NCBI GenBank assembly: GCA_034769895.1
Contig: CM068367.1
Coordinates: 692,900,462-692,964,461, forward strand
DNA: 64,000 nucleotides
DNA from: Magicicada septendecula
Taxonomy: Eukaryota; Arthropoda; Insecta; Hemiptera; Cicadidae
Direction of reading: 5' to 3'
The position numbers and the translations under genes were made by a program. The notes beneath the pieces are model-generated. The model was not told the origin of the DNA. It worked only from the letters and a program-made list of their open reading frames with translations, and ran no database searches. Of the stretch, positions 53,250 to 64,000 are shown in pieces; the first letter of the stretch is position 1, and each line of letters starts with the position of its first letter.

Positions 53250-54195
53250 TCTTCACGTCATGACACTATTCCGCCCTCAAAGATCTTCCAGCCATCCCGT
53301 CCTGGGCGGATACTTCCATACTCGTTTGGTCAGTCTTCAAGCTTACGTTCTTTCTAGATGTTCTTACCATTGCCGTTATATTATCAAAATTAAAACTCGT
53401 AATTCTTCTACAATATGTTTATTCTCTTCCTGTTGTAAAGTTTATTTACTATTTACTTCTCTTAAGAATGTAACTTCTAACGTCTGCATTGTACGCCTTT
53501 CTGGCATTTTGTATGGTATATGCTGTCTGTCATGTATTCCATGTTCAATAATTTCTATAAACCTACTCTACGATGGATACATAGTGATATATTCATTTTC
53601 ATTAAACTCTTATTTGTATTCCCTTGCACTTTATAGGATTTTTATAGCTTATTTCGTTTGCAAATGTAGGTTCGTCTGGTATTATTTTAGCAATTTCATC
53701 ACTTCATGGTTTAAGGAACTCTCTCTACATAGTATTTTATTTTGTTTACCTGTCACCTCTTTTGCTGTTTCTACTTTGCGCCCTTTTATATTTTCCTATT
53801 CTTTTTCTATGTTTAACTCGTTTTTAACTATTGTAGTCGCTGATTTAAGGAGTTTTATTACTATTATCTTGTAGTAGATATATTTTTAATATTCTTTACC
53901 ATTTCAGGGGTTTTTGGTTTTCCTTAATTGAGTAAAATTGACAGTCTTAGCAATCAAGAGGTAAGGATCTGAATTGATACCTGTACTTCTTGTACACGGA
54001 TATATTGAATTTGATGGCTAATTTTGTTATTGGCCAGAACGTAATAATTTGTACTCTTACTTCCTATAGGCGCTCTAGGTATAGTTACTAACATATTTTT
54101 TCTGAAAAACGAGTTAGTAATTTTCAAGTCATTGCTAGCAGCAGACTTTATGAGGGCATCTCCATTAGTATTTTTCTATTCTTCCCTGAATAGCC
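53250..54195 (-). pseudogene. LINE relic: endonuclease end plus C-terminal tail, RT core missing
   Basis: On the minus strand, 53990-54190 reads NGDALIKSAASNDLKITNSF and FRKN, the APE-endonuclease block NxxxLxxFAxxNDLKIxNTFF. After a frame change, 53940-53985 gives SDPYLLIAKTVNFTQL, the SDHxLLIAK endonuclease end with His replaced by Pro. Linker-like ETAKEVTGKQNKI follows near 53760-53800. Near 53480 there is TLEVTFLREVN, and near 53285-53340 LTKRVWKYPPR then GWLEDL, words of the LINE C-terminal tail. The polymerase core is absent, so there was an internal deletion. The 204-codon plus-strand frame 53260-53874 is the antisense of this relic. Confidence 0.6.
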
Positions 54196-56153
54196 TTATT
54201 GAACGAAGTAACTGAAGTTATTGGAAAATAACATAATCAAGAGATCAAAGTCTGAAATTAAGTAAAATAAATCGTATTTAAAATTAGATGAAATAAATGA
54301 AATTAAACAGACTTTCAATCTGTATAAACGTTTTTGAATTGTGACTCACACTTTTGTCGCAACTACGTTACTTAGCTTGAAGAAACTGTCGGTAGGACAC
54401 GAATGTAGTCCTCCTGATACAGTAGGAAGACGTTTATAATAAGACAAACAACAAGTTTACTCAAACTGGGTGTAAAGGCTTTGGGCGGTTAAGCCATTAT
54501 CAAGTCAGATTAGCGGACGGCTGTAGTGTCGCTGTGTTTGTCAGTTTCTGACCATACGTTTGTGCGTGGCACGTCTCTCATGTGTTTACAGCCTTAAGCA
54601 GTGAGCGATGCTGTAATAATTTTAGCTGAAATACTCCCTAATCTTGTTATTTTCTACCAAGTAATAATGTATTTTAATTGAAAGGTTGTGGTCAGCATAC
54701 TTTAAATATCTCTTTATTTTATAGGCTTCGATGAAAGGGGAGAAAGTACAATATATGAACTCTACGTCGGGGATGATATTTTTTTTCAGTAATCAGTTTC
54801 TGAACAAGCACGTTGTCTGTTAAACAGAACCTCACTCCTACGTACAGTGTATTAGGGAGAGCACAGTTACTTCATTACAGATTAAACATTTTTGACACAC
54901 ATTTTTTCGGTCTCTCGCTTAACAATTGGCGAAACGTTATTTCACAGTACTAAACAGATTAAACGAGAGTCGGGAAATTTTCACGAGGATTCTGTTAATT
55001 AAATGAATTGTGACAATCATTTCGGATTTAAGGCACGCGTCTTAAGAACGGCCTAAAAACAAATACAATTGCTGGCGTTCATTTAATTAGTAAAATTCTC
55101 TGGAAAATGCACAGTTATTTAATTATTTCAAAATTTTCGTTTTCGATTAAAAAATCTTAATTTTATCTGAGTCTTTTTATTTCTCTCGTTACGACCTGAA
55201 ATTATTACAGGTAGAGTGAAGAGACTGTCTCTCTCCCTCCTCCAGTTACAATCTCCAGAATCGTGGCGCTTAATATATTTACTGAAAAGTAATAACTCTG
55301 ATGGATTCTAGATGAAAATGTCGTTTACTGCTAATCACTGACTTCGATTAATATTAGCTTCACTGGAATTACCAGGAAATCGATTATTTTATTATTACAG
55401 TCGAGCTACGGCGTAGGCTGTCAGAAGAAATCTGTACGGTGTAGCAATTTATGGGGAGATTCATGAAATATTCAGCGAGCGGTTTACGTATTACAATGGG
55501 CGCCGAAGTGAAGGGGTAGATGTCCATTACTGTGACAGCGTCGCAAAGATTTAAATATCAATAGTGTTTGTATGAATTTCGATATTACGCCGGATAATGT
55601 AGAACTTGCCTGCCACCCGCACAGTATACGTTTATCAATACAATCGTTATTCGTAATTTACTCGCGTTCTGATTAACGGTACCGCTGCGGATGCAAATGC
55701 TGTGGGACGTTGATCCGTGATTTATAAATGACATTATGATTATCAGGCTGAATGTTGGCACACCTGACGCAATCAGTAGCGCACGAAGGTTACTCCACTA
55801 ATGTATGCTTAATATAGGTCTCCAAGTTATTCATAATAGCCGAATTTGCCCGTTACCCAAAATATTTACATAAAGTGCCTTATGATATAGTTAAATATCT
55901 ACAACTAAATGTGTTAAATACAATGTGTTAAATAACGCATTTTTAGGTACACATAACTCAAAAAGTATAAGACATAACTCTTTCAAACAAGAACTAAATT
56001 AAAGGATAGAGCTGTGAGTACATGGTAGACCACCAAATTTTCTTTCTGCTCAACCCAAAAAATGTTCATATAAAAAAAAGTAATGTAACATTTTTTTCTT
56101 GTACTTTTAAAGATTTTTAGGCTAACTAAAATTTACTATCACATTTATAGACA
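54196..56153. other. Non-coding stretch of higher complexity
   Basis: No coding signature. On the minus strand, 54455-54510 has a retroposon-tail-like phrase (GATAATGGCTTAACCGCC). The segment 55000-55800 lacks microsatellites and recognisable transposon sequence and has several TAATTA/TTTATTAC-type words. It is the best candidate in the window for unique regulatory DNA, but composition is the only evidence. The part 55930-56153 looks like 3' flank of the Mutator-like gene. Confidence 0.35.
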
Positions 56154-58061
56154 TTATATGTGGTCTACCATGTAGAGAAAAATTAGTTTTATTATTGGTA
56201 TAAGTTTCAGACCTCTAGGACTAAAAACAAATAATCTACGTGTACCTAAAATTAAAAAAAGTGCGTTTTTGGTAAATTGCGTTTGAAAATAAATATATAT
56301 AAATAATGTAGGTAACTTACTCCTAAAAGAGTCCTGGTCCATAATCTGGGCCGTTTTTTCTTCTTCTTGCTTTTCTGCATCCTCTGTTTTTCTTTTTAAC
56401 TGCCTTTTTTTCATCCTTGCCTCTTTTGTTATATCTTCTGCAGCTTTTTCAACCTTGTAAATTCTTGTGCGATCAAGAGTCTGTAGGCCCTGGATTGTGT
56501 TTTTGGTAAGTGTACACCCCAAACTTTTTAGAACAGTACTTTTGGCTATATTTCCATCATTAAATGTTAGAACAGCATCCACTACTCCTAATTCTAATGT
56601 ATTTATCCCCACAAATTCTGTTTTTGGTACTCTTTTCCAAATGACACTATTGAAGGATTCAGTAGGGTTTTGAGTTTGGCCATGGAGACATTTCCTTAGG
56701 AGGTCCGGGTTTGAAAGGTTTTTGTAAATGGGTTTTATAGCCAGTAAAACAGGCTCTGGGAGAGAATGGTTGTGTGTGTACGTCGTGTTAGTGGCTATGG
56801 CTCTATTGTATTGACACCAGCTCTCTTCGCCTTTTGGGCACAGCCCATGTTGGGGGTTCTCGTTAGTAGAGAGTTTATGAAAATAAATTGACCAAACATC
56901 TTTTATCATATTTTGTAAGTTATTTGAGTTTCTTCTAATTGCCAGACCATAATAATTTTGAAGTTTATCTATGGTGGCATCGGTTAGTCTTCCTTTTCCT
57001 CTGATAATTTTGCCATCAGAAAGTTTTTTTCCTTTCATGGCCTTACAAAGTCTCCTCAAACGGCTACCCATGCGCTTCTGAATGTGACTTACACATTCCA
57101 GCTTTTCAATGTCACAATCTTCATATGGTTTGTCCTCAATTACACTGCTAAAAGCTTTTTTGAGTCGCCGTCTCCGAGATATTTTGTATACTTGACCCCT
57201 CTGGTTTCAACTGAGCGCCGAAAGATATTTATTGCGCCAGAGGATTCCATCCCCCCACTTGAGCCTACATAGTTAATTTTACATTCATGAGGGCCTTTAT
57301 TTTCCCCCTTACAAACATAACAAAATCTTGTGAGGCATTCGTAGTCCAATACTTTACCAGTATCAAAACTAGTTAGCGTAATAACGCCATTCAGTGAAGT
57401 ATATCCCCTTTTCTGCCACGTTCCGTCTATCACAGCTGAAATTTCGGTAGGCCTATCACTATCATTTTGTTCCACTGCTTCCTTATCTGCAGTTTTCATT
57501 GATTCTTCAGCAACAGTTTTAATAGCTGGTGCCAACATTTTGGTAAGCCTCATGAATTTCTGAGGTGGCGATGGAATGCCCAAGAAAGAGCACAACATGT
57601 TGCCGCCAGCTAAACCTTTACCGATTGAGCGTAAGGCGTATACACATCTAATGTTAACTTCATTGGCCTTATTTGATAGTTGTTTAGAATTACAGAATAC
57701 AGTTTTTGCATCACGACTGTCACATTGTAAACTGTAACTAACAGCAAGGGCTTTTCTTGGCTGCAATTCTGATAATACTAACTTTCCTTCAAGACACACT
57801 TTGCACACACATGAACTAAAAATGAGTTCTTGTAACAAATCTAAATTAATTATGGTATGACCTTTTACACTGTCATCGACATATTCATCTTTACTAACAT
57901 CTAAATTGGTTGAAGATATCTTCCTGTTAGAAGCACTTACAGGTTTTTCCTTTCCATTTTCATCCCTATTTGGTTTAGGCATAACATTACCCTGAGAGGT
58001 TATTTTTTTTTTTTTGGTTTCCATGGAAACGTCTTGAATCAAATTTCTTTATTCTAGGCAT
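56154..58061 (-). pseudogene. Mutator-like element (MULE) transposase gene, two frameshifts
   Basis: Matches the Mutator-like transposase domain family common in arthropod genomes. The likely start is ATG 58061-58059 (MPRIKKFDSRRFHGNQ, then a lysine run). An A13 run at 58003-58015 shifts frame into the 57140-58000 segment. That segment has CVCKVCLEG (zinc-type pair), GKGLAGGNMLCSFLGIPSPP, VIDGTWQKRGYTSLNGVITL (first Asp, about 57413-57435), FCYVCKG..HECKINYVGSSGGMES and YLGDGDSKK. A second shift at an A6 run (57156-57161) joins the 56154-57071 segment: RMGSRLRRL, GKGRLTDATIDKLQNYYGLA, HGLCPKGEESWCQYN, CLHGQTQNPTESFNSVIWKR. Homology fades after 56320, where GTAAGT could be a splice donor. Apart from the two homopolymer sites there is no stop across about 600 codons, so it is young or recently active. 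Confidence 0.85.
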
Positions 58062-58474
58062 AATGAACACTCAAGAATGTAAATTAATCTAATAAAAAAA
58101 CTATAATAACTCCACACACTAATCTAAAATCACAGCACTTTACAAACTTTCATTGAAACCGCCAAACCAAAAAGTAAACAAACAAAACTCAAGAGTAAAA
58201 ACAGCTGACACTACAATACAGTAAAATATTAGTTTTCAGACCAGGTTAACCAACCTAAAAATCAAAATTATAAAGTTATTATTAGTGTTATAGTATATAA
58301 TACAGTATTATCAAAGCGCTCCATTACACTGGCTCATAGGACAAAATCCGAAGTGGAGAGACTTCATAAAATACACAATTAAACACATAAATAATTTTTT
58401 TACATGTACATATTGTATATGTATGTGTTCAGGAAGATACGTAGAATAATTTTAGGCAATAAACAAAAAATTTA

Positions 58475-58508
58475 TTTTTTCAAAAATTTTCAGGTCCCTA
58501 CCCCCTTA
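58475..58508. repeat. Possible terminal repeat of the Mutator-like element
   Basis: The sequence CAAAAATTTTCAGGTCCCTA followed by CCCCCTTA, about 445 bp upstream of the transposase start, resembles the outer end I remember for elements of this transposase type. No inverted partner was found on the left (55870-56160), so the left end may be truncated or lie further out. Confidence 0.35.
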
Positions 58509-59839
58509 ATAGACATTTAAGTTGCATATTTATTTATTGCAGTCATTTATTTTGGCCACTGAACTTAGGAAAACACCCACAACGCTTTTCCCTCGTATGG
58601 TGAGAATCGTCAATAAGATTATGGAAGTTAACACTGTTGCACACCAGTATAGAAAAATTATTCCGATTAGCGCTTTCAAGCTTCACAGCTCATCGTCAGA
58701 TCGGAAATAAAAATTTTATTGTAGTTGTAATCACAAACAGAATTAACACTGTTAACGTGTGAAACTGTAACATTGTTTAGTGGTTAAACGTGATTATAAC
58801 TACTAACACAACTTTCTTAATTCAAAAAAATTCTGGAAGTGATCAGTCGTTAAGTGAATTTAATTTCTCGAATATATTTTTTTGTAATTTACTTGTTTCG
58901 CCTCAGGGGAGAACAAATTTGGCTAAACGATGTCCATCATAACAGAAAAACGTTACAAGGATCTAATAATCCCAGCAGGCCATGTATGGCTTTTTTAATA
59001 AAACATTATCATAGGTAGAGAGCGGTAGAAAATTCATCTGAGAAGGTCCACACTGATTAATGTGTCAGGTTTTTTCGTAATCCGCGGTTGCAGTTTTGTC
59101 CTACAGTTTTATCGCACACACGAAACGAACAAAGGAAAGGAGTCTTGCTCCTTAATTCGAAGCAGTAGTCTCTTCATCATGTACTTCGTTGCACACGTGG
59201 CGCACTGCTAGCGCCTTCCTCCATGTTTACAAAACCTGAACCGTTTTCTTAATTCGTTACTTTCATTAACATTTTCTTCTTCTCTTCTATTACGTACACT
59301 AGTGAGAAGAGTGACACTAGTCAAATTCTGAACAATACTAGACAAAGACTGCCTTCAAGGTTTTCTTGAATATTAACTTCTCGAGGGTAAGCAGGATCCA
59401 AGCAAACTATTTTTCTATGAAACAAATAAACAAACAAACGAAAGAATAAAATTTAATTAGGAAAGCTATTTATTACAAGAGAAACTGCTATTTTTCGTAA
59501 ATTTTGACAAATTAAAGACCAAGAGTCTAATTTAAAATATTATTGGCCTTCATCCTTACCACCAAGCGTAATCCAAAATGTCTCGAACATCTTGGTTAGC
59601 TCGTTCGTTTGTCGGAGTGATGTGATTCCCGTGATCGATCTTCATTCTGTATCATTTAGTAGCGAGAGGTTTTATTTCATAAGTAAATATAAAATATGTT
59701 TGTTTTTCAAAATTCTTAATTTTTATTAAATGCTGCAATAACCAAAATTTATAGTTAACATAAGCGTACTTGAAACATTTTTTAAACGAGTGTTATTATT
59801 TTAATAGGTAGCTAGAAAATTTGTGTAACAAAACAATCT

Positions 59840-60660
59840 ATAACGTTTATTTCATGAAATAAACTCACAGTGAAAGTAAAATATTGCAAAGTACTTTTCC
59901 TTGTAGCAAAATTTACTACATTTGGTACTATGAAGTACATTTGGGATTATAAGAAAGCACAATATGTTTGAAAACGCATCGGTTATTTTACTAGTTGTTT
60001 TCAGTTTAACGAATGTAAAACAACGAACTTAGTCAAGTTATTGTTTAGTATAAGCTTTGCTCGCTTTTAGTTATTCCCAGGCTCGCTTTGCGTTCAACGC
60101 ATTTTATATCTACCTGTGAATAATAGTAAACTTCTAATTTCTAACTCCCTTAAATTAACTTCGGCATTAATTTGTAGTCTAGCAGCTGCCAGAGACTTCG
60201 GCATTAGTTTGTAGTCTAGCAGCCGCCAGAGACTTCGGCATTAGTTTGTAGTCTAGCAGCTGCCAGAGACTTTTTGATTTAGTTATATGAATTTTATAGA
60301 CAAAAAGTAAACACGTAGTTGTTCAATCATATTGCTCAACTATTAGAAACTACAAAATAATACTGAAAAGCTACTTGCAACAAAATATTTTAGAATTAAA
60401 ATAAAATATAAAAAATATTAATTATACTAATTTAAATATTATTAAATATAATAATACGAATAAAAACTTGAATCAAGCAAGTTTTATTAATTACGGGCAT
60501 ACTTGACATCTTGAATTAAGTGTAGGCATGACCACTGATTTTGCAACGCCTTCTACTGTATTCTTCTTTAAGGTGCAAGACAGATGCAATTTTAAATAAT
60601 AATTGATTATTTCCTTTGTAATGTTACAGTATTTTCTTTCTAATTTCACTTCCTTAGCTT
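59840..60660 (+). repeat. Dispersed repeat family D, copy 2
   Basis: Diverged direct copy of 52225-52930. The order of shared blocks is kept. The 60158-60268 tandem expansion and an AT-rich insert at 60360-60470 are specific to this copy. Confidence 0.65.
60158..60268 (+). repeat. 37-bp minisatellite, three copies
   Basis: Three tandem copies of a 37-bp unit (ACTTCGGCATTAGTTTGTAG ... GCAGC(T/C)GCCAGAG) starting at 60158, 60195 and 60232. They differ only at two positions. Confidence 0.95.
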
Positions 60661-62609
60661 TTCCTTTTTAGTAGCGTAAACATCTAGTGTATAAATGAAA
60701 CATCTCAACATGTTACTCAACGTATCAAACATCAGATGAGTCAACATAGGCCTATCACTGATCTCCCATTTCGTTGCTCTCTTTCGCGTCTGTTGTCTTT
60801 CGAACAGTCTCTTTGTGTTAGTCATTAAGGGTAATCTACTATCTTTATCACCAACATTTTACTTAACTTTCTCTCAAACAATTATCTTACAGTGTTGTCT
60901 CTCGCGCCCGCCTGATTAAGAATATAATTGTTTAAGAATAGGACAGATTGCAGAAGGGTTTCACTGACAAGTTGTAACATGCATGTCGCTGCTGATATTA
61001 TTCACAGCTGCTATTATATCATTCGTCAATAACGCAGTGAGAGAAGTGATATTTAATGTTTTGCGGGCGCACAAAAATACTAAGAACTCTTCCCGAATGC
61101 AGAAATACCCACAATCCGTTGGCTCAACATGACGCTGATAGGTAGAAGGGTTCGGTAAAGGAGAAGAAGCGTTGAGACAAAATTTTCAGGTAATCAATAA
61201 ACTCAGAAATAACGATTAACATAATCCTCGTAGTGTCTTAAATATTATGGCATGTTGAGGCACATGCTGTGTCAAATGCTTAGGTGGTGAAGGCTTCTTG
61301 TTCTCTCCCTCTACGTATAGTATTCATACTATGCGGTTGATTACTCTACACTCAGAATTATATAGAATATTATTAATTTTCCTTCGATACGGCCAGCTGG
61401 AAAGAGAAAGCAGTTTGAATCCTTTCTATAGAAGAAGTCAATAAAAAGAAGTAGTCTGATTATTCATACGCGTCATTCTGAAGTATTTTATTCAAAATGT
61501 ACGACAGGGTCGGAGACAAGTTGAATCTCGGCGGTGACAATACGTTCTACTCTAGTCTTCTTAAACATGCTTTTTATTTCTTAAATTCAGTTGTTCGAAA
61601 TATTAGGATATCTATAGTTTGTGCACATCGTTCCTTCCATTTGTCAATGGAGTATCAGAACATCTTTTCTATAATTTAGATACTAGTTAGATTATACAAA
61701 AAAATAATAATAAAATAAAAATAAAAATTATTTTGAAAATGTAAAAAATAAAACCCCGGTAATGAATTAACAAGATTTTGATTCTCCTTGTTTTGTTGTT
61801 ATTGGCGTACATAAGAACAATTATTCAGATATCTATACGTTTGTTTCGTTAAAACTATCACAAAATCTAAAACTTCCAATTATATGGACACTGGTGCTTA
61901 AATTTATATTTACACAGCAGAGCACAGGAGGTTATATTTTTGTCTCATAAGAAGATTTATCTTATCTTTTACCTCAGTCGAATAACTAGTCATTAATTTG
62001 ACCGTAAAGTACACTCTGCGGTTACAGGCTAGTGCTAAGGTTTGCGGACACGTTGAGGCACGTACTAGCCTATGACGATGCATACTGAAGTACAAACAGT
62101 GGCAGGTATTTATAGGCGTTTTACAAACAAAGTGTGTAAACACAAAAATTAAAAATCAGAAAGTAAACCTTTACACTTAACTAAAGGATATATTAAACCG
62201 GACTGAGTCAGAAATGAAAATAACCGAGAATGTATAAGTGTTTTTTCTCACTTATGTTAAGACTGTAGAAGTCGAAGAAAGTGGATAGCGTATCTTTACC
62301 GAGCTGAAGGAAAGGCTTCTAAAGTGGTTAACATTTATTTATAAACGTGGCTAAACAAAACTTGCGGATGACGTGGAAGCTCTACGATTACGACAGTACA
62401 AAGCGAGAGGCGAACTGAATCGTCTTTACAACTGGCATCGCATGCTACACAATTCATGTTAATGTAAGTGAACGTGTTCTCAGACTTAAACTCGACTGTT
62501 TGGGGTATGTCTCACGACAACTTTTGAATGGACTAAACGTATTTTGTAAAACTTGGCATGAGTAAAACCTTTACCCCACAGACCCCATGTTATTGAGATT
62601 GATCCCTCC

Positions 62610-62990
62610 AAAAATGGGGGAGGGAATGTAAGAGATTGGAAAAATTCATGGATACTCACAAAAGTCCATGCAGCCTATCAAATTAAATAGAATTTTATCC
62701 AAAATCAGAATATATTTTTAGTTTAGAACACCAAATCTTAAAAAAGGGATAAGAAGTTAGAAAAAATTGTAAAAACCCATTCCTGGTATCAAACTAAAGG
62801 AAATTTTAATCCTAATCCAAATGTGTTCACTCTGAATATTTTAAAACCTTACGGACAATACGGGGTAAAAAATGGAAGTCAAAATTTTTAAAAATTGTAA
62901 AAGTTTGTATGGGGCATTAAGTTACAAGGAATTTAAAAGTACAAACTCGGTATGTGTAATAATTTGATAAAATTAATATCCTTTTGCAAA
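62610..62990 (+). repeat. Degenerate ~122-bp tandem repeat, three copies
   Basis: Three diverged copies begin near 62622, 62743 and 62865. Each has a G-rich start (AAAATGGGGG, AAAAAAGGGAT, GGGGTAAAAAATGG), then GAAGT.A.AAAATT(G)TAAAA, a CAT...TATCAAA-like block, AAGGAAxTTTxA and an A/T-rich end. Pairwise identity is roughly 60-70 percent by eye. Confidence 0.6.
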
Positions 62991-64000
62991 TTTTGGTCTG
63001 TCTTCAAAAAGTGTATAACCTATGTTTGAAAAAACTTTAGGCCTATATGTTTCTATCAGATATGTATACTTATCTATCAGATAATTATGAGATACAGGCC
63101 TATAGATACATATGGAAACACACAAAACTTAAAAGCTAAGACTAAATTATTTATCACTTAGACATTAAGGTTATAAATTTACCTAAAAAAATGCAGTAGT
63201 TCAGAATCTTAAATGTTTATTGTATGATTGAATGCATTACAATTATTATTTTACTAAAAATAGTAGAATAATTAGATTTTTTTTGTAATTTGTCTGATAA
63301 TTGAAAAATCATGTAATATTGAAATTTATTCAGTGATAAATGTAGTTTGCTCAAAGTGGTGAGCAAATTCTATAGCTCAGGGAGTTATATTATAAAATGT
63401 TTACAAAAAATTATTTTGTTAACTCGTAGTTTTTCGATAATTTTATAAAATTATATTATGACATGAATTTTTAAAAAAACAAAATCAAGTGTATTATTTT
63501 AGTAATTTGAAAAAATAAGTAATTAGTAACTATTAGTAAAACAGTATGGTTTATAAAACAGTATAAGTTTGTATGGCATTCAAAGTTGAAATAGTTCTAT
63601 TCAAGATTATGTTTTTATGTTCACATTAAATTACAATTCAAAAACTATTAGGAAAACTACAGTCTTCTTCGACAGTTACTAACACAATATTATTAAAGAT
63701 GCTGTCAACGACTTACACAATGTTCGACTAACAATTCATTGAACACATAGCCTACAAACTTTGACAACTATAAAGGGTCAAAATTAGTTACGGAAGGAAC
63801 TGCCTTTGTAAAATAATAAATTAAGTAATAACATTTAGTACCAGAAATAAACATAAGCATATAATTGTATTAATTACTTCTGAAGACCTCACTGTTTTTA
63901 GTGACAAACATAAAATCTAAGCCTATATCTGTTAAGTTTTTGAACTTAAAAAGCAATTTTTACACTTGCTAATCTCATAAACCTCCAGACGACTCTAATT
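62991..64000. other. AT-rich non-coding end of window
   Basis: Nothing recognisable apart from TAGGCCTA at 63038 and a one-base variant at 63095. Confidence 0.4.

Larger units (their letters stand above)
58509..62609. other. Non-coding stretch including repeat D copy 2 and a minisatellite
   Basis: No gene is supported. On the minus strand, 58650-58705 has a retroposon-tail-like phrase (CTGACGATGAGCTGTGAAGC). 59840-60660 is repeat D copy 2, containing a three-copy 37-bp minisatellite. The frames at 61497-61679 and 61910-62143 have no known domain. Confidence 0.45.

Noticed and set aside
53260..53874. 204-codon plus-strand frame, hydrophobic
   Set aside because: It lies antisense to LINE-like motifs on the minus strand. 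Its hydrophobic bias is what the complement of A-rich LINE sequence gives.

Overview
The window is AT-rich animal nuclear DNA, most likely from an arthropod and probably a hemimetabolous insect. I infer this from the mix of Ty3/gypsy, PIF/Harbinger, Mutator-like, Tc1/mariner and LINE relics, the long (AC)n, (GAA)n and (ACG/ACA)n tracts, and the frequent palindrome TAGGCCTA. I found no convincing host exon, tRNA, rRNA or snRNA gene. No bacterial features (operons, CRISPR, ribosome binding sites) are present. Most open frames are repeats, LTR sequence or shadows. The window reads as intergenic or intronic sequence filled with transposable elements of different ages.

Layout. 1-3887: low-information DNA with short microsatellites. 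3888-11721: a complete Ty3/gypsy LTR retrotransposon on the minus strand. It has two ~1.25 kb LTRs, a tRNA-Lys-type primer site, gag, protease, RT, RNase H, integrase with a GPY/F module, and a polypurine tract, but no env. Its genes carry several frameshifts and stops. 14899-17178: a decayed PIF/Harbinger element with transposase and MADF/Myb-like genes in convergent orientation. 18835-19262: a small foldback (MITE-like) element. 20520-20712: a probable LINE 3' fragment. 22268-22512: a trinucleotide/hexanucleotide block. 25079-27930: a 2.85 kb near-perfect palindrome carrying two opposed copies of a conserved uncharacterised gene, with a second foldback element nested in one arm. 28991-29706: a six-copy ~119-bp satellite with dimeric higher-order structure. 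32529-33061: a LINE C-terminal fragment ending in (GAA)n. 34330-35300: a Tc1/mariner (IS630-type) transposase relic. 40225-40545: a LINE C-terminal fragment. 44503-44792: an uninterrupted (AC)145 tract. 47262-50663: two rearranged copies of an A+B repeat module. 53250-54195: a LINE relic with endonuclease and C-terminus but no RT core. 56154-58508: a Mutator-like transposase gene that is nearly intact. 62610-62990: a degenerate ~122-bp tandem repeat.

The most informative structures are in three elements. The gypsy element shows an A AAA AAC slippery heptamer with a perfect downstream hairpin between gag and pol, a 13-bp U5-leader stem in front of the primer site, and LTRs whose mismatches cluster at one end. 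The large palindrome allows an order of events to be inferred. The Mutator-like gene has two frameshifts, both in A homopolymers. All family assignments are by eye from remembered motifs; no database search was run.
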